A stretch of DNA of 64,000 nt from Caldora sp965222765 (GTDB lineage: Bacteria > Cyanobacteriota > Cyanobacteriia > Cyanobacteriales > Coleofasciculaceae), in contig CBDCVG010000045.1 of the NCBI GenBank assembly GCA_965222765.1, positions 62,001 through 126,000 on the forward strand, written 5' to 3'. Positions within the stretch are counted from its first letter, which is position 1; each line of letters opens with the position of its first letter. Under the pieces are notes generated by a model. The model was not told the DNA's origin and searched no databases. It saw only the letters and a list, made by a program, of their open reading frames with translations. Both the position numbers and the translations under genes were made by a program. Below, one piece after another: positions 37,463 to 46,695 of this stretch.

Positions 37463-37915
37463 ATGACGATTTATTTTTATAAACTTGATGAACCCTATGG
37501 CTGCTTTTCTAACTTCTCTCCTCACCCGATTCAGTTAGAAGGTTTATATTGGTCTACAGTAGAGCATTACTACCAATCTCAAAAATTTGTCGGCACTAAG
37601 GATGAAAAACTAATCTCAGTAATTCGAGATGCGCAAACACCGATAGAAGCAGCAGCCATAGGACGGGATCCTAACTATACACTTCGTTCCGACTGGGAGC
37701 AGAAGAAACTGGAAGTGATGTGGCAAGGTGTTGTGAAAAAGTTTCTTACCCATACCGATATTCAGACAATTCTGCTTAATACTGGTGAAGAACTCCTTAT
37801 TGAAAACTCTGACAGAGATTACTTTTGGGGTTGTGGTCAAGACAAAACTGGTGAGAACCAACTTGGTAAAATGCTCATGAGAGTTCGTCAAGAAATTCGA
37901 CAGGGATTAAGGTAA
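37463..37915 (+). CDS. NADAR (YbiA-like) N-glycosidase family protein
   Basis: 150 residues. CFSNFSPHPIQLEGLYWSTV, EHYYQSQKF, DYFWGCGQDKTGENQLGKML and the C-terminal RVRQEIR are the NADAR blocks. YbiA hydrolyses N-glycosidic bonds of early riboflavin intermediates, and other NADAR proteins remove ADP-ribose from nucleobases. No RibD or RibA fusion or neighbour is seen, so either role is open. It is 23 bp downstream of the DUF218 gene on the same strand, possibly an operon. Confidence 0.9.
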   Translation: MTIYFYKLDEPYGCFSNFSPHPIQLEGLYWSTVEHYYQSQKFVGTKDEKLISVIRDAQTPIEAAAIGRDPNYTLRSDWEQKKLEVMWQGVVKKFLTHTDIQTILLNTGEELLIENSDRDYFWGCGQDKTGENQLGKMLMRVRQEIRQGLR

Positions 37916-37961
37916 GCTAAAACGCATCGAAGAAAGCACCAAATTCAATCATCAGTTTCTT

Positions 37962-38016
37962 GTGGAACAGGCATCTTGCCTGTCAAAATGCAAGGTGAAT
38001 GCGTCTAAGCTTAGAC
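37962..38016. repeat. Dispersed repeat E, copy 2
   Basis: GGAACAGGCATCTTGCCTGT, then TGCAAGGTGAATGCGTCTAA. It is inverted relative to 12744-12803. Confidence 0.7.
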
Positions 38017-38085
38017 ACGGAGACATGGAGGCACGAAGACATGGGGACGCCGAGAGAGTTGATATATATAATTATTAGTTATTAA

Positions 38086-38991
38086 CTAAAGCCCCAATTT
38101 TGACAACACAGGTTGCGTTGCTACAATATGTCGGTCTAAACCCAATTGCTTAGGGTCAACTGATAGTGCTAAGGCAACTAATTGGGGTAAATGGAGTACT
38201 GGCAAACCTAGTTTATGCCCAATCACTTTTTCAACTTCCGGTTGACGGGAGTCAAGATTAAGGTGGCATAAGGGACAAGGTGTTACTAGACAATCAGCAC
38301 CAGCGTCAATTGCCTCTTGGATATGTGCTCCTGCCATCTTGAAAGATTGTTCCGAGGCATAGCTAGCAATTGGCCAACCACAGCACTGAGTTCTACCTCG
38401 ATAATAAACTGGTGTTGCCCCTACTGAGCGAAAGACATTCTCCATTGCTTCGGGTTGCCAAGGATCATCATAGAGTATTGCTTTCTGAGCTCTGAGTAGA
38501 TAACAACCATAGAAAGCAGCACATTTTAGCCCACTTAGTTTTTGGGTAACTTTTGCTTGTAGAGCTTCCAAGCCATAATCTGCTACTAATGCCCAAAGCA
38601 AATGTTTCACTTCGGTGTTGCCTTGATAAGGAGAGCAACCCTCTTTGTGCAACAAGCCATTTACCTGTTCAATGTAAGCAGGATCTGCTTGTTGGAGTTC
38701 TTTTAACCGCTCATCTACATGGCCAATTACTCCCTGGCAGGTACTGCAATGAGTCAATAGGGGCAAATTCAGTTCTTCTGCTAAGGCAATATTACGGGCA
38801 TTTACCGTGTCTTCTAGGAGTTGAGAATCTTCTTTAAAAGTACCAGAACCACAGCAGGCAGCTTTTTTCAGCTCTAGTAGTTCAATTCCTAGGGCTTGGG
38901 TAAGAGCTGCAGTAGATTGGTAGAGTTCTCGACAGGCTCCTTGGGCAACACAACCGGGGAAATAGGCATATTTGAGAGTTTGAGATGGCAT
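38086..38991 (-). CDS. HdrB-like CCG-domain iron-sulfur protein
   Basis: 301 residues from ATG 38991 (MPSQTLKYAYFPGCVAQG); a frame to 39048 adds an implausible leader. Two CCG modules are complete: FPGC...CCGSGTF...CSTCQG, and YGCYLL...QCCGWPIA...CPCPLCHLN. These bind the unusual [4Fe-4S] clusters of heterodisulfide reductase B. Cyanobacteria have no coenzyme M chemistry, so this is probably a subunit of a succinate- or quinone-type oxidoreductase, or an unassigned disulfide/Fe-S redox protein. No partner flavoprotein is adjacent. Confidence 0.85.
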   Translation of the reverse strand: MPSQTLKYAYFPGCVAQGACRELYQSTAALTQALGIELLELKKAACCGSGTFKEDSQLLEDTVNARNIALAEELNLPLLTHCSTCQGVIGHVDERLKELQQADPAYIEQVNGLLHKEGCSPYQGNTEVKHLLWALVADYGLEALQAKVTQKLSGLKCAAFYGCYLLRAQKAILYDDPWQPEAMENVFRSVGATPVYYRGRTQCCGWPIASYASEQSFKMAGAHIQEAIDAGADCLVTPCPLCHLNLDSRQPEVEKVIGHKLGLPVLHLPQLVALALSVDPKQLGLDRHIVATQPVLSKLGL

Positions 38992-39123
38992 ATAAATTTT
39001 CAGGTGTGTAGGTGTTAGGCATTGCTGATAGTTAAGGTTATGTGCCATTGGTCAATATCGCAACCAAGCAAGGGCATTTGCTTAATCTGATTGAGATTTT
39101 TAAACTTGCATACTGTCATGGGA

Positions 39124-39208
39124 TTATCTCATCCTGAGCGGTAGGAAAGGAGCTCTAGACTGCCCAGATGCTTGACTATCACCTCAGCATAACAGTTGAG
39201 TGCGTAAA
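39124..39208. repeat. Repeat A, copy 3 (inverted)
   Basis: TCATCCTGAGCGGTAGG through CCTCAGCATAACAGTTGAGT to GTGCGTAAAT is the reverse of copies 1 and 2. The surrounding 39049-39877 region otherwise shows only weak frames. Confidence 0.55.
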
Positions 39209-39403
39209 TGTAGGGGCTGGTTCGCCCAATACTCAGCTACTCAACGATAGTTTAACCAAACCTGCCCCTATTGCATCTTGTCTTAATTAGGTAGACAGAA
39301 ATAAAGCCAACTATGTTAGGAGATGTAGATATTTATTAAAACCTGACGAATGACCAATATAAATCTCTTGAAATAGTGCATTTTTGTGCATGATTTCTGA
39401 CCG

Positions 39404-39586
39404 GTGACTATTCAATTTTTAATTCTTTACATACCGATTTTTAAGTTAATTTACTTAGTTATATTGACTATATTGACTGTTGTGATTGGAATTGTGCAGT
39501 CGCCAACTGCTCAGCTCATCAAACACTCACTGAATCCTTGGTATAACTGGTGTAGGTTAAGAATATTGGGTTGTGGATGTGTTTGA
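39404..39586 (+). CDS. Possible small membrane protein
   Basis: 60 codons from a GTG. A long hydrophobic stretch (about 4-33) is followed by NPWYNWCRLRILGCGCV. No family is recognised and no ribosome site is visible; it may be fortuitous. Confidence 0.2.
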   Translation: MTIQFLILYIPIFKLIYLVILTILTVVIGIVQSPTAQLIKHSLNPWYNWCRLRILGCGCV

Positions 39587-39877
39587 TTAATGATGAAGAG
39601 TACAAAAATTTACATCGGTAAGTTAAAGATGGTGTACAATTAATTCTCTCAGAGTATTTTTGCGGTCAATACTATATAGCATTTCCAAACGAGTCATAAA
39701 CCTAGATTGTCGTTTTTTTTATTAAAAAAAACTTCTGTCTTCTTCCCTCCTGGCTCCTGACTTCTGGCTCCTAACTCCTGACTACTTTTTTGCACCATTC
39801 AACATTCACATCCCATTCAGAAACGCTATAGCTGTTTACTCTTCTGAGGCTTATCTTGGATAAAAAGGTGAAAATTT

Positions 39878-40547
39878 ATGTTAGCAAGCCCTGAATTACT
39901 TGATAAAACTACGCCAGTTGATGAACAAAAAACATTAAATTCTCAACAAGGCTCATATCTCAATCGAATTTATCAGCTCCTATTTTAGCTTATTTCTATC
40001 CCCAAAAAATTACTGCTATTTGGCAGCGATTACGGCAGCAACTCGAAACTTTAATTCAAAAAATGCTTGAGATAATCTTCCTTGTGTGCTGGTTTCTGAG
40101 ATTGATATTGATGAACAATTATATTATTTTGCTGACTATTATGGTAAAGCCATTAAACCCTTTTATGTCAGAGTGATTGTTGGTAATACTTGCAATCTTA
40201 AATGTGTCATGTGTCCTTATCACAGTCCTCTGTTTAAACCAACTCATACTACAGAGTTTTTCCAAGGTAAAAAAGTAATGTCTTGGGAAATGATGCAAAG
40301 GTTGGCAAAGGATTGTAGAGAAGCGGGAATTACTATTTTTATTGGTAGTGTTGAAGAACCACTACTGCATCCCAAACTAGTCGAGTTTATCCAACTCTGT
40401 AGACAGCAAGGAGTGCCCAAAATTCATCTAACCACTAATGGACAGCTTCTCGATGAAACTCGCGCTACAGCCTTATTAAAAGCAAGTTTAACCAGTATGC
40501 ATTTTGCAAGTGAACTCACGCCGACACGGCTCTATATTGGGTATTGA
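39878..40547 (+). pseudogene. Radical SAM protein, frameshifted and 3'-truncated
   Basis: The start ATG at 39878 has a good ribosome site (AAGGTGA). Its frame stops after 36 codons, continues one frame over as LAYFYPQKITAIWQRLRQQL, and shifts again near 40065 into LPCVLVSEIDIDEQLYYF. The last open part carries the cluster motif NTCNLKCVMC (CxxxCxxC) and GSVEEPLLHPKLVEF. It ends abruptly after ASLTSMHFAS with unrelated residues, so most of the barrel and any SPASM region are lost. It is adjacent to the RiPP-like locus and might have been a maturase, but it could be unrelated. Confidence 0.75.
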
Positions 40548-40671
40548 GTTGTGACAGAATATATCAAAGATAATGAACTTTACAAGTGAATTTTTGTCCG
40601 AATCTGCATTGCCTTGTAAGCTGTATCGTGCAATAATTATTGCAGTTATTAATTAGTGAAAGAATTAAATT

Positions 40672-41145
40672 ATGAGCTTCCAAGATATTTATCAGGCTAA
40701 GCTTGAAGATTTTATTGATAGAAACCTAGGCTTAGCTTCCAAGGAGTCCCTTGACACAGATACCAACGCACTCAGATCGCAATTCAGGAAGCAGTCCAAA
40801 ATCATTTCCCAACTGATTGCCGAGTCATGGCTGAAAACTGATAGAGGAAAGTATATCAAGGAGATATTGCTCGGTGGCAATACTCGAAAGATCAAACAAC
40901 TTCTGAAAGATAATGGTATTGATATTGATCAGTTTCTTGGTAGAACAATAATCAATGTAGACTGGGATACTTTTTTTGGCACCATCAAGGAGGTATCTCA
41001 TACCAGTCATGAGATAGTATATAATATGCCATACCCTCCACGCCCTAGCGAAGTATCAGATGAGGAGTTACAAGACTGGGTTGATAACACAGATCCCCAG
41101 CAGGTATATCCTACTGCTCCCTATATCCCTTTGAGCGGTTTTTGA
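40672..41145 (+). CDS. Putative NHLP-type RiPP precursor peptide
   Basis: 157 residues, acidic, helical, without Cys, signal peptide or membrane helix. The central-to-C-terminal part (SQLIAESWLKTD, then EVSHTSHEIVYNMPYPPRP and SDEELQDWVD) has the order and spacing of nitrile-hydratase-like leaders: a helix rich in Leu/Ala, a strand ending in LVLP..P-like sequence, then LSDEELE. The 21 residues after it (DNTDPQQVYPTAPYIPLSGF region) would be the core, with only two Thr and one Ser as heterocyclisable residues. A hairpin and then a fused YcaO enzyme follow immediately. The N-terminal ~40 residues are longer than in usual NHLP leaders, and no GG or GA cut site is obvious. Confidence 0.6.
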   Translation: MSFQDIYQAKLEDFIDRNLGLASKESLDTDTNALRSQFRKQSKIISQLIAESWLKTDRGKYIKEILLGGNTRKIKQLLKDNGIDIDQFLGRTIINVDWDTFFGTIKEVSHTSHEIVYNMPYPPRPSEVSDEELQDWVDNTDPQQVYPTAPYIPLSGF

Positions 41146-41267
41146 TACAGAATCAATAGACATTTCTGGAAATTAGGTTTTTACCTAGGCAGGATAAGGG
41201 TTTCATCTTTTTTCCCTCAATGTCTAATAAGATTCTTAAGTAGTTTCAGTTAGGTACGAATAACTTG

Positions 41268-41292
41268 GCACGGAAGATACATTCTTCCGTGC
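41268..41292 (+). terminator. Hairpin between precursor and YcaO gene
   Basis: GCACGGAAGA and TCTTCCGTGC form a perfect 10-bp stem around TACAT, followed by TCATTTTA. This strong, short-loop hairpin lies 123 bp after the precursor stop and 52 bp before the YcaO start. It fits a partial terminator that would keep precursor mRNA above enzyme mRNA. Confidence 0.65.
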
Positions 41293-41343
41293 TCATTTTA
41301 CTACATAAATATGCACTATCAATTCTATTAAGATAAATAGCAT

Positions 41344-43629
41344 ATGTTGAATAAGCCAAAGTTTAAGCATTATTTCCGAGCGGAAAGTGTAGAACCAGAA
41401 GGTGTCTTTCTTTTAGCCGAGAGAGATTCTTATTTACTAAGTGGTCGGTTATATCAACTTTTACATCCTTTCCTTGATGGCCATCATAGCGTTGACGAAA
41501 TTGTTGACGAAATTCTCCCCCACCTGCTCCCTGAAGAGGTATCTGCTGAAGATATCTTTCATGCCGGTGCTAAGGTTTACCATACTCTGATGCAGATGGA
41601 ACAGAAGGGTTACATTGTCGAGGGCGATGATTCCCTGCCATCTACCCTAACAGCTTTATGTGATAGTTTGAATATTGATACTCAAGCAGCTAACCACCGC
41701 TGGCAAACCATCAAAGTCACAGTAAAAACCTTCGGCTCAATTGCTAGTTCAGAATTTATTTCCACCCTGGAATCATTAAACATTCAGGTGTCTGATGAAG
41801 GAGATATAGTAGTTGTTTTAACTGATGACTATCTCCAAGAGGGTTTGGCTGCTTTTAATCAACAGGCTTTGCAACTATCACGCCCTTGGATGCTGGTTAA
41901 ACCAGTGGGAAACATAGTTTGGCTTGGACCAATCTTTCAACCGGGGAAAACTGGTTGTTGGGAATGCCTAGCTCAGCGTTTGCGAAGCAACCGACCCGTT
42001 GAGGCCTTTATCCAGAGACGCAGGGGAACTTCCATACCCTTGCCTGCCCCTAACTGTGAGCTTTCCTCTACCTGGCAAACTGCTCTAGGAATGGCTGCTA
42101 CGGAAATTGCTAAATGGATTATCCAGGGAGAAAACCAACAGCTGGAAGGGATTATTGTTACCCTGGATACCATATCACTAAAAACTCAAAACCACATCCT
42201 AACCAAGCGTCCTCAATGCCCTGATTGTGGAGTACTAGAGTTGCAGAGAAAACCCTTGCCTATTGTTTTGGGCAACCGGAAGAAAACTTTCACCACAGAT
42301 GGGGGACATCGTTGTGTGGCTCCGGAAGCAACCCTCAAACAGTATCAGCACCATATTAGCCCCATTACCGGGGTAGTTCGAGAACTAAGGCAGATATCTC
42401 CAGAGTCGAATGGTTTGACTAACACTTATGCTGCTAAACATCATTTCCAGAGGATGTTCGATGATCTCGACTCCTTACGCCAAAATATTGGGGGCAGAAG
42501 TGCAGGGAAAGGCAAGACTAATACTCAAGCGAGAGCAAGTGCTTTGTGTGAGGCGATTGAGAGATATTCTGGTGTTTTTCAGGGAGACGAAACCAGGCAA
42601 CCAAGGAGTTACCAGCAAATGGGGGATCAAGCGATTCACCCCAATAGCTGTATGAACTTTAGCCAAGAGCAATACGAAAATCGCCAAGTTTGGAATGTGA
42701 GTTGTCCTAGTTTTTTTCAGCGGGTTCCAGAACCATTTGATGAAGAAAGAGAAATCGAATGGACGCCGGTTTGGTCTTTAACTGATCAAGATTTCAAATA
42801 TTTACCCACAGCCTATTGCTATTATGGCTATCCTAAACCTCCAAAGCCTGATTGTTGGGCTGACTCCAATGGTTGCGCGGCTGGAAATACGTTGGAAGAG
42901 GCAATTTTGCAAGGCTTTATGGAGTTAGTGGAACGGGACTGTCTAGCTTTGTGGTGGTATAATCGGCTCAAAAGACCAAAGGTAGATTTAGATAGTTTCA
43001 ACGAGTCGTATTTTCAGACCCTGAAGGATTATTATCAAAGTCTTCATCGTGATCTTTGGGTTCTGGATATTACCAGCGATTTAAATATTCCAGCTTTTGC
43101 CGCCATTTCTAGAAGAACAGATCAACAGGTAGAAGATATCATTTTTGGCTTCGGTGCCCATTTTGACCCGAAGCTTGCTATTTTGAGGGCTCTAACTGAA
43201 ACCAATCAGACACTGCCTGCTGTTTTAGCAGTTGCTGCTGATGGTAGTACCCAATACCCCTCATCTGCTGATCACTTAGCCTTAGATTGGTGGAAAACTG
43301 CCACGCTGGCAAATCAACACTATTTGGCTCCTGATGAAAATGCTTTCCCAAAAGTTTGTTCAGATTATTCCCAAGTTTGGAGCAATAATTTACTTGAAGA
43401 TATCATGACCTGTCAACAGATCGTTGAGAAAAAAGGTATGGAGATGCTAGTTCTGGATCAAACACGTCCTGATATCGGACTGAAAGTGGCAAAGGTTATT
43501 GTTCCTGGAATGCGCCTTCATGTAAAAAGATTAGCTCCCGGACGACTTTATGATATTCCTGTCAAATTAAGTTGGTTGCAAGAACCATTGAAGGAAAATC
43601 AACTCAATCCATTTCCAATATGGTTGTGA
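41344..43629 (+). CDS. Fused TOMM cyclodehydratase (E1-like/leader-binding domain plus YcaO)
   Basis: 761 residues. Residues about 1-320 are an Ocin-ThiF/E1-like partner domain: a winged-helix-like leader-binding start (KFKHYFRAESVEPEGVFLL, LDGHHSVDEIVDEILPHLL) and a zinc site made of GCWEC and CPDCG. From about 350 the YcaO domain carries the ATP/Mg motifs SAGKGKTNTQARASALCEA, IERYSG and ILQGFMELVERDCLALWWY. The chain ends NPFPIWL, a partial version of the PxPxP tail of azoline-forming YcaOs. It is expected to bind the adjacent leader and phosphorylate a backbone amide to make azoline rings or another amide modification. It is intact, while both neighbours (radical SAM, amidohydrolase) are broken. 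Confidence 0.9.
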   Translation: MLNKPKFKHYFRAESVEPEGVFLLAERDSYLLSGRLYQLLHPFLDGHHSVDEIVDEILPHLLPEEVSAEDIFHAGAKVYHTLMQMEQKGYIVEGDDSLPSTLTALCDSLNIDTQAANHRWQTIKVTVKTFGSIASSEFISTLESLNIQVSDEGDIVVVLTDDYLQEGLAAFNQQALQLSRPWMLVKPVGNIVWLGPIFQPGKTGCWECLAQRLRSNRPVEAFIQRRRGTSIPLPAPNCELSSTWQTALGMAATEIAKWIIQGENQQLEGIIVTLDTISLKTQNHILTKRPQCPDCGVLELQRKPLPIVLGNRKKTFTTDGGHRCVAPEATLKQYQHHISPITGVVRELRQISPESNGLTNTYAAKHHFQRMFDDLDSLRQNIGGRSAGKGKTNTQARASALCEAIERYSGVFQGDETRQPRSYQQMGDQAIHPNSCMNFSQEQYENRQVWNVSCPSFFQRVPEPFDEEREIEWTPVWSLTDQDFKYLPTAYCYYGYPKPPKPDCWADSNGCAAGNTLEEAILQGFMELVERDCLALWWYNRLKRPKVDLDSFNESYFQTLKDYYQSLHRDLWVLDITSDLNIPAFAAISRRTDQQVEDIIFGFGAHFDPKLAILRALTETNQTLPAVLAVAADGSTQYPSSADHLALDWWKTATLANQHYLAPDENAFPKVCSDYSQVWSNNLLEDIMTCQQIVEKKGMEMLVLDQTRPDIGLKVAKVIVPGMRLHVKRLAPGRLYDIPVKLSWLQEPLKENQLNPFPIWL

Positions 43630-43762
43630 GTTGTAATTGGGGAGCTTAAATCTATTTACTTAGCAACTTGCTCAAATGCTTTTCCCTACAAGTCTCCTAA
43701 GCAAAAAGCAAGCTATGTAGGAGATTAAAATAAAACCAAAAATTATAACTAGAGGATAAACC

Positions 43763-44856
43763 GTGCTTAAAGGGTATCGAATCATTGACGCGGATTCCCA
43801 TGTACTTGAACCCAACGATATGTGGGAGCAGTACCTTGAACCTATTTTTAAGAATCATGCAATCTCCCAAGATCTGAAACTTGGAGATGAGGAAATCTGT
43901 TACAAATTCTCTGCTGAACTCCGAGACAAAACAGCAGAGGCAGTCACACGGAATCACCCGATGTCCGTAGTCAATCGCTTCAACTCAGAATCACAAGTCA
44001 GAGCAATGAAGGAGATGGGAGTAGATATCTCTTTTCTTTATCCCAGTATTGGGCTATGGATCTTGGCAATCGACACAATGGCTCCCCCAACTAGCCAGGG
44101 CATTTACCCGCGCCTACAACAACTGGTTACGAGACTTTTGCAGCTATGATCCGCAAGTTTTGAGAGGGGTGGGAGTGATTAATCTTCATGCTCCTGAAGA
44201 GATGGTGTCAGAATTGCAGCGAGTTGTAGAATTTGGTTGGAAGGCTGTGGTTTTGCGACCTAACCCCTTCAAAGGGCGATTGCTAAGCAACCCTTCCTAC
44301 GAGCCATTTTGGAGCGAGTGTGAGCACTTAGGAATTGCCGTCGGTATCCACGAAGGCACTCATTCTCACTCACCCACTACTGGGATGGATCGGTTTAACA
44401 CTCGTTTTGCCATGCATGCTTGTTCCCATCCCATGGAACAGATGATGGCAATGTTAGCCCTAATTGAAGGAGGAGTGTTAGAGCGCCATCCCCACCTTAA
44501 GGTGGCTTTTCTGGAGTCAGGCTGTGGGCTGGCTACCCTACTGGTTATGGCGACTAGATGAAGAGTACGAGCAGCTACATTGGGAGGTTAAAGACAATGT
44601 GAAGATCAAGCCTTCTGAATACTTCCGTCGCCAGTGCTTTATCGAGATCGAGCCTTCTGAGCCATACTTAAGTGAGATTATCCAATACATTGGCTCGGAT
44701 AACTTGCTCTTTGGTTCTGACTATCCCCATATGGATCACAAGCCAGACATTGTCGAGAAAGCAGTAGCACTTGAGCAGCAGTTATCTAAGGAAACGGTGA
44801 AAAAGATCCTCTGGGATAATTCGGTTCGTTTTTATGGACTTGAACCGAATACCTAA
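43763..44856 (+). pseudogene. Amidohydrolase_2 family metal-dependent hydrolase with two frameshifts
   Basis: Three overlapping frames make one ~360-residue protein: IIDADSHVLEPNDMWEQYL (HxH-like start), then after an extra C in a C5 run near 44088 QLARAFTRAYNNWLRDF and GVGVINLHAPEEM, ending at 44561. After an extra base near 44531 it continues as GWLPYWLWRLDEEYEQ, LLFGSDYPHMDH (metal Asp) and ILWDNSVRFYGL. The family hydrolyses or decarboxylates small substrates and includes the bottromycin follower-removing enzyme. Position after YcaO suggests a maturation role. The frameshifts may be real decay or assembly errors. Confidence 0.8.
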
Positions 44857-45177
44857 TACCTTACCTACCACCTGCCACCTACCACCTACTACCTACCACC
44901 TATTCAAACCCGAAAATTACGACTTATTCAGCAAGCCCTAGTTTGGGATAGAATGACCACATCAACAGCAACCACGGTTAAGAACAAAGCCTGTTAGGGG
45001 CCCCTTCACCAACCATTAAGGATATCGACGAGCTAATCAGGTAAACCCGCCCCGGTAATGATCAATGATGATGGGTGGCAGACGCTGGGCAGCTTTAGTT
45101 AGGTTATCGTTGTGTTGCCAAGTATTAGGGGAACCTGCCCCTACATGGTGGTCTTATTGGTAAGAAAAATATAAATT
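44857..45177. other. Intergenic region with a single MITE-family D end
   Basis: Holds an ACCTACC-type heptamer array (44857-44900), then CAAACCCGAAAATTACGACT and TATTCAGCAAGCCCTA (to 44940), the right end of family D without its partner. The rest (44941-45177) shows no gene. Confidence 0.55.
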
Positions 45178-46695
45178 ATGCTGACTATTTTAGGTTATCA
45201 AATTAATGAAAAACTTTATGAAAGTCAAAACTCAATCGTCTATCGCGGGCATCGATCAACAGACAACCAATCTGTCATCCTTAAAATGCTCAAGCAAGCC
45301 TATCCAACACCAGAAAAAATAGCTTGGTTCAAGCGGGAGTATGAAACTACCAAGAACTTGAATATCAAAGGAGTGGTAGATGTCTACAGTTTGGACAATG
45401 AACAAAACCGTTGGGTGATGGCAGTAGAGGATTTTGGTGGCCAATCTCTTGAAAAGTTAATGCCAACTCAGCAATTAACCCTAACTCAATTTCTACCTCT
45501 TGCTATTGAGATTGTTGAGATCCTCTCGCAGGTGCATGAGCGACACCATTATGCACAAAGATATTAACCCCTCTAACATTGTTTGGAATCAGACAACCAA
45601 TCAACTCAAACTGATTGACTTTGGCATTTCAACAGTACTCTCACGAGAAACTACAACTTTCCGGAACCCCGAATTTATTGGAGGGAACCCTAGCTTATAT
45701 CTCCCCAGAACAAACTGGACGAATGAATCGGGCGATCGATTATCGCACAGATTTTTATTCTTTAGGAGTAACCTTTTACGAATTACTAACAGGTAAATTG
45801 CCCTTTTTGACCCATGATGCATTGGAATTAGTGCATTGCCATCTGGCTAGACAACCAGCGCCACCCTCTAAGGGAACGGGAAAGAGATATTCCCAAGGGC
45901 GGTTTCAGATATTGTGATGAAGTTAATGGCGAAAAATGCTGAAGACCGCTACCAAATCTGCCTATGGTCTCAAGGCAGACTTGAAGGAATGTCTACAGCA
46001 GTGGCAGACTTCAGGGCAGATTAACATTTTCCCACTCGGTCAACAGGATATTTCCGACAGGTTCCAAATACCTCAAAAGCTCTATGGACGGCAGCAGGAA
46101 ATTGAGATTTTATGTAGGCGCTTTTGAGCGCATAGCAGATTGCCAAACTTCTGTAGAGGCAAGTTCACCAAAGTCTTCTTTTCGTGACCAAGCTATCGAT
46201 AAACCCCACCCTACACCATCTTCTATCAGTCAAGAACTGCCCACAGGCAAAACGGAGATGATGCTGGTAACGGGGTATTCCGGCATTGGTAAATCAGCAT
46301 TGGTTAAAGAAGTCTATAAGCCGATTACACAGCGGCGGGGATACTTTTGCTCCGGCAAATTCGATCAATATCAAAGGGATATCCCCTATGCTTCTTTGGT
46401 TCAATCCTTCGACTCCTTGATGCGACAACTGTTAACAGAAAGCCAAACCCAGATAGATACCTGGCGTACCAAACTGCTAACCGCCCTTGGAGCAAATGCT
46501 CAGGTGATTATTGAGGTTATTCCTGAATTAGAACTAATTATCGGTAAGCAACCAGCAGTATCGGAACTGGCTCCCGCAGAAGCCCAAAATCGCTTTAACC
46601 TAGTCTTTCAAAAATTCATCCAAGTATTTACCCAGCCAGAACATCCTCTAGTCATCTTTTTGGACGATTTACAGTGGGCAGATGGGGCTTCCTGA
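45178..46695 (+). pseudogene. N-terminal Ser/Thr kinase and start of AAA ATPase, heavily frameshifted
   Basis: Successive frames give one HstK-type N-terminus: LGYQINEKLYESQNSIVYRG (Gly loop) and VILKMLK (catalytic Lys), then IMHKDINPSNIVWN and KLIDFGIST (catalytic Asp and DFG), NLLEGTLAYISPEQTGRMNR, KAVSDIVMKLMAKNAEDRYQ, SAYGLKADLKECLQQWQTS, and GYSGIGKSALVKE (Walker A) with VIFLDDLQWADG. Joining them needs about six one-base insertions (near 45545, 45665, 45855, 45893, 45955 and 46113) and one deletion near 46688. The downstream 4 kb is open, so the lesions are confined to this 1.5 kb. Confidence 0.8.

Noticed and set aside
41146..41343. A second short precursor peptide between the 157-aa gene and YcaO
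   Set aside because: No start with a usable frame longer than a few codons was found; the gap is AT-rich sequence plus the hairpin.
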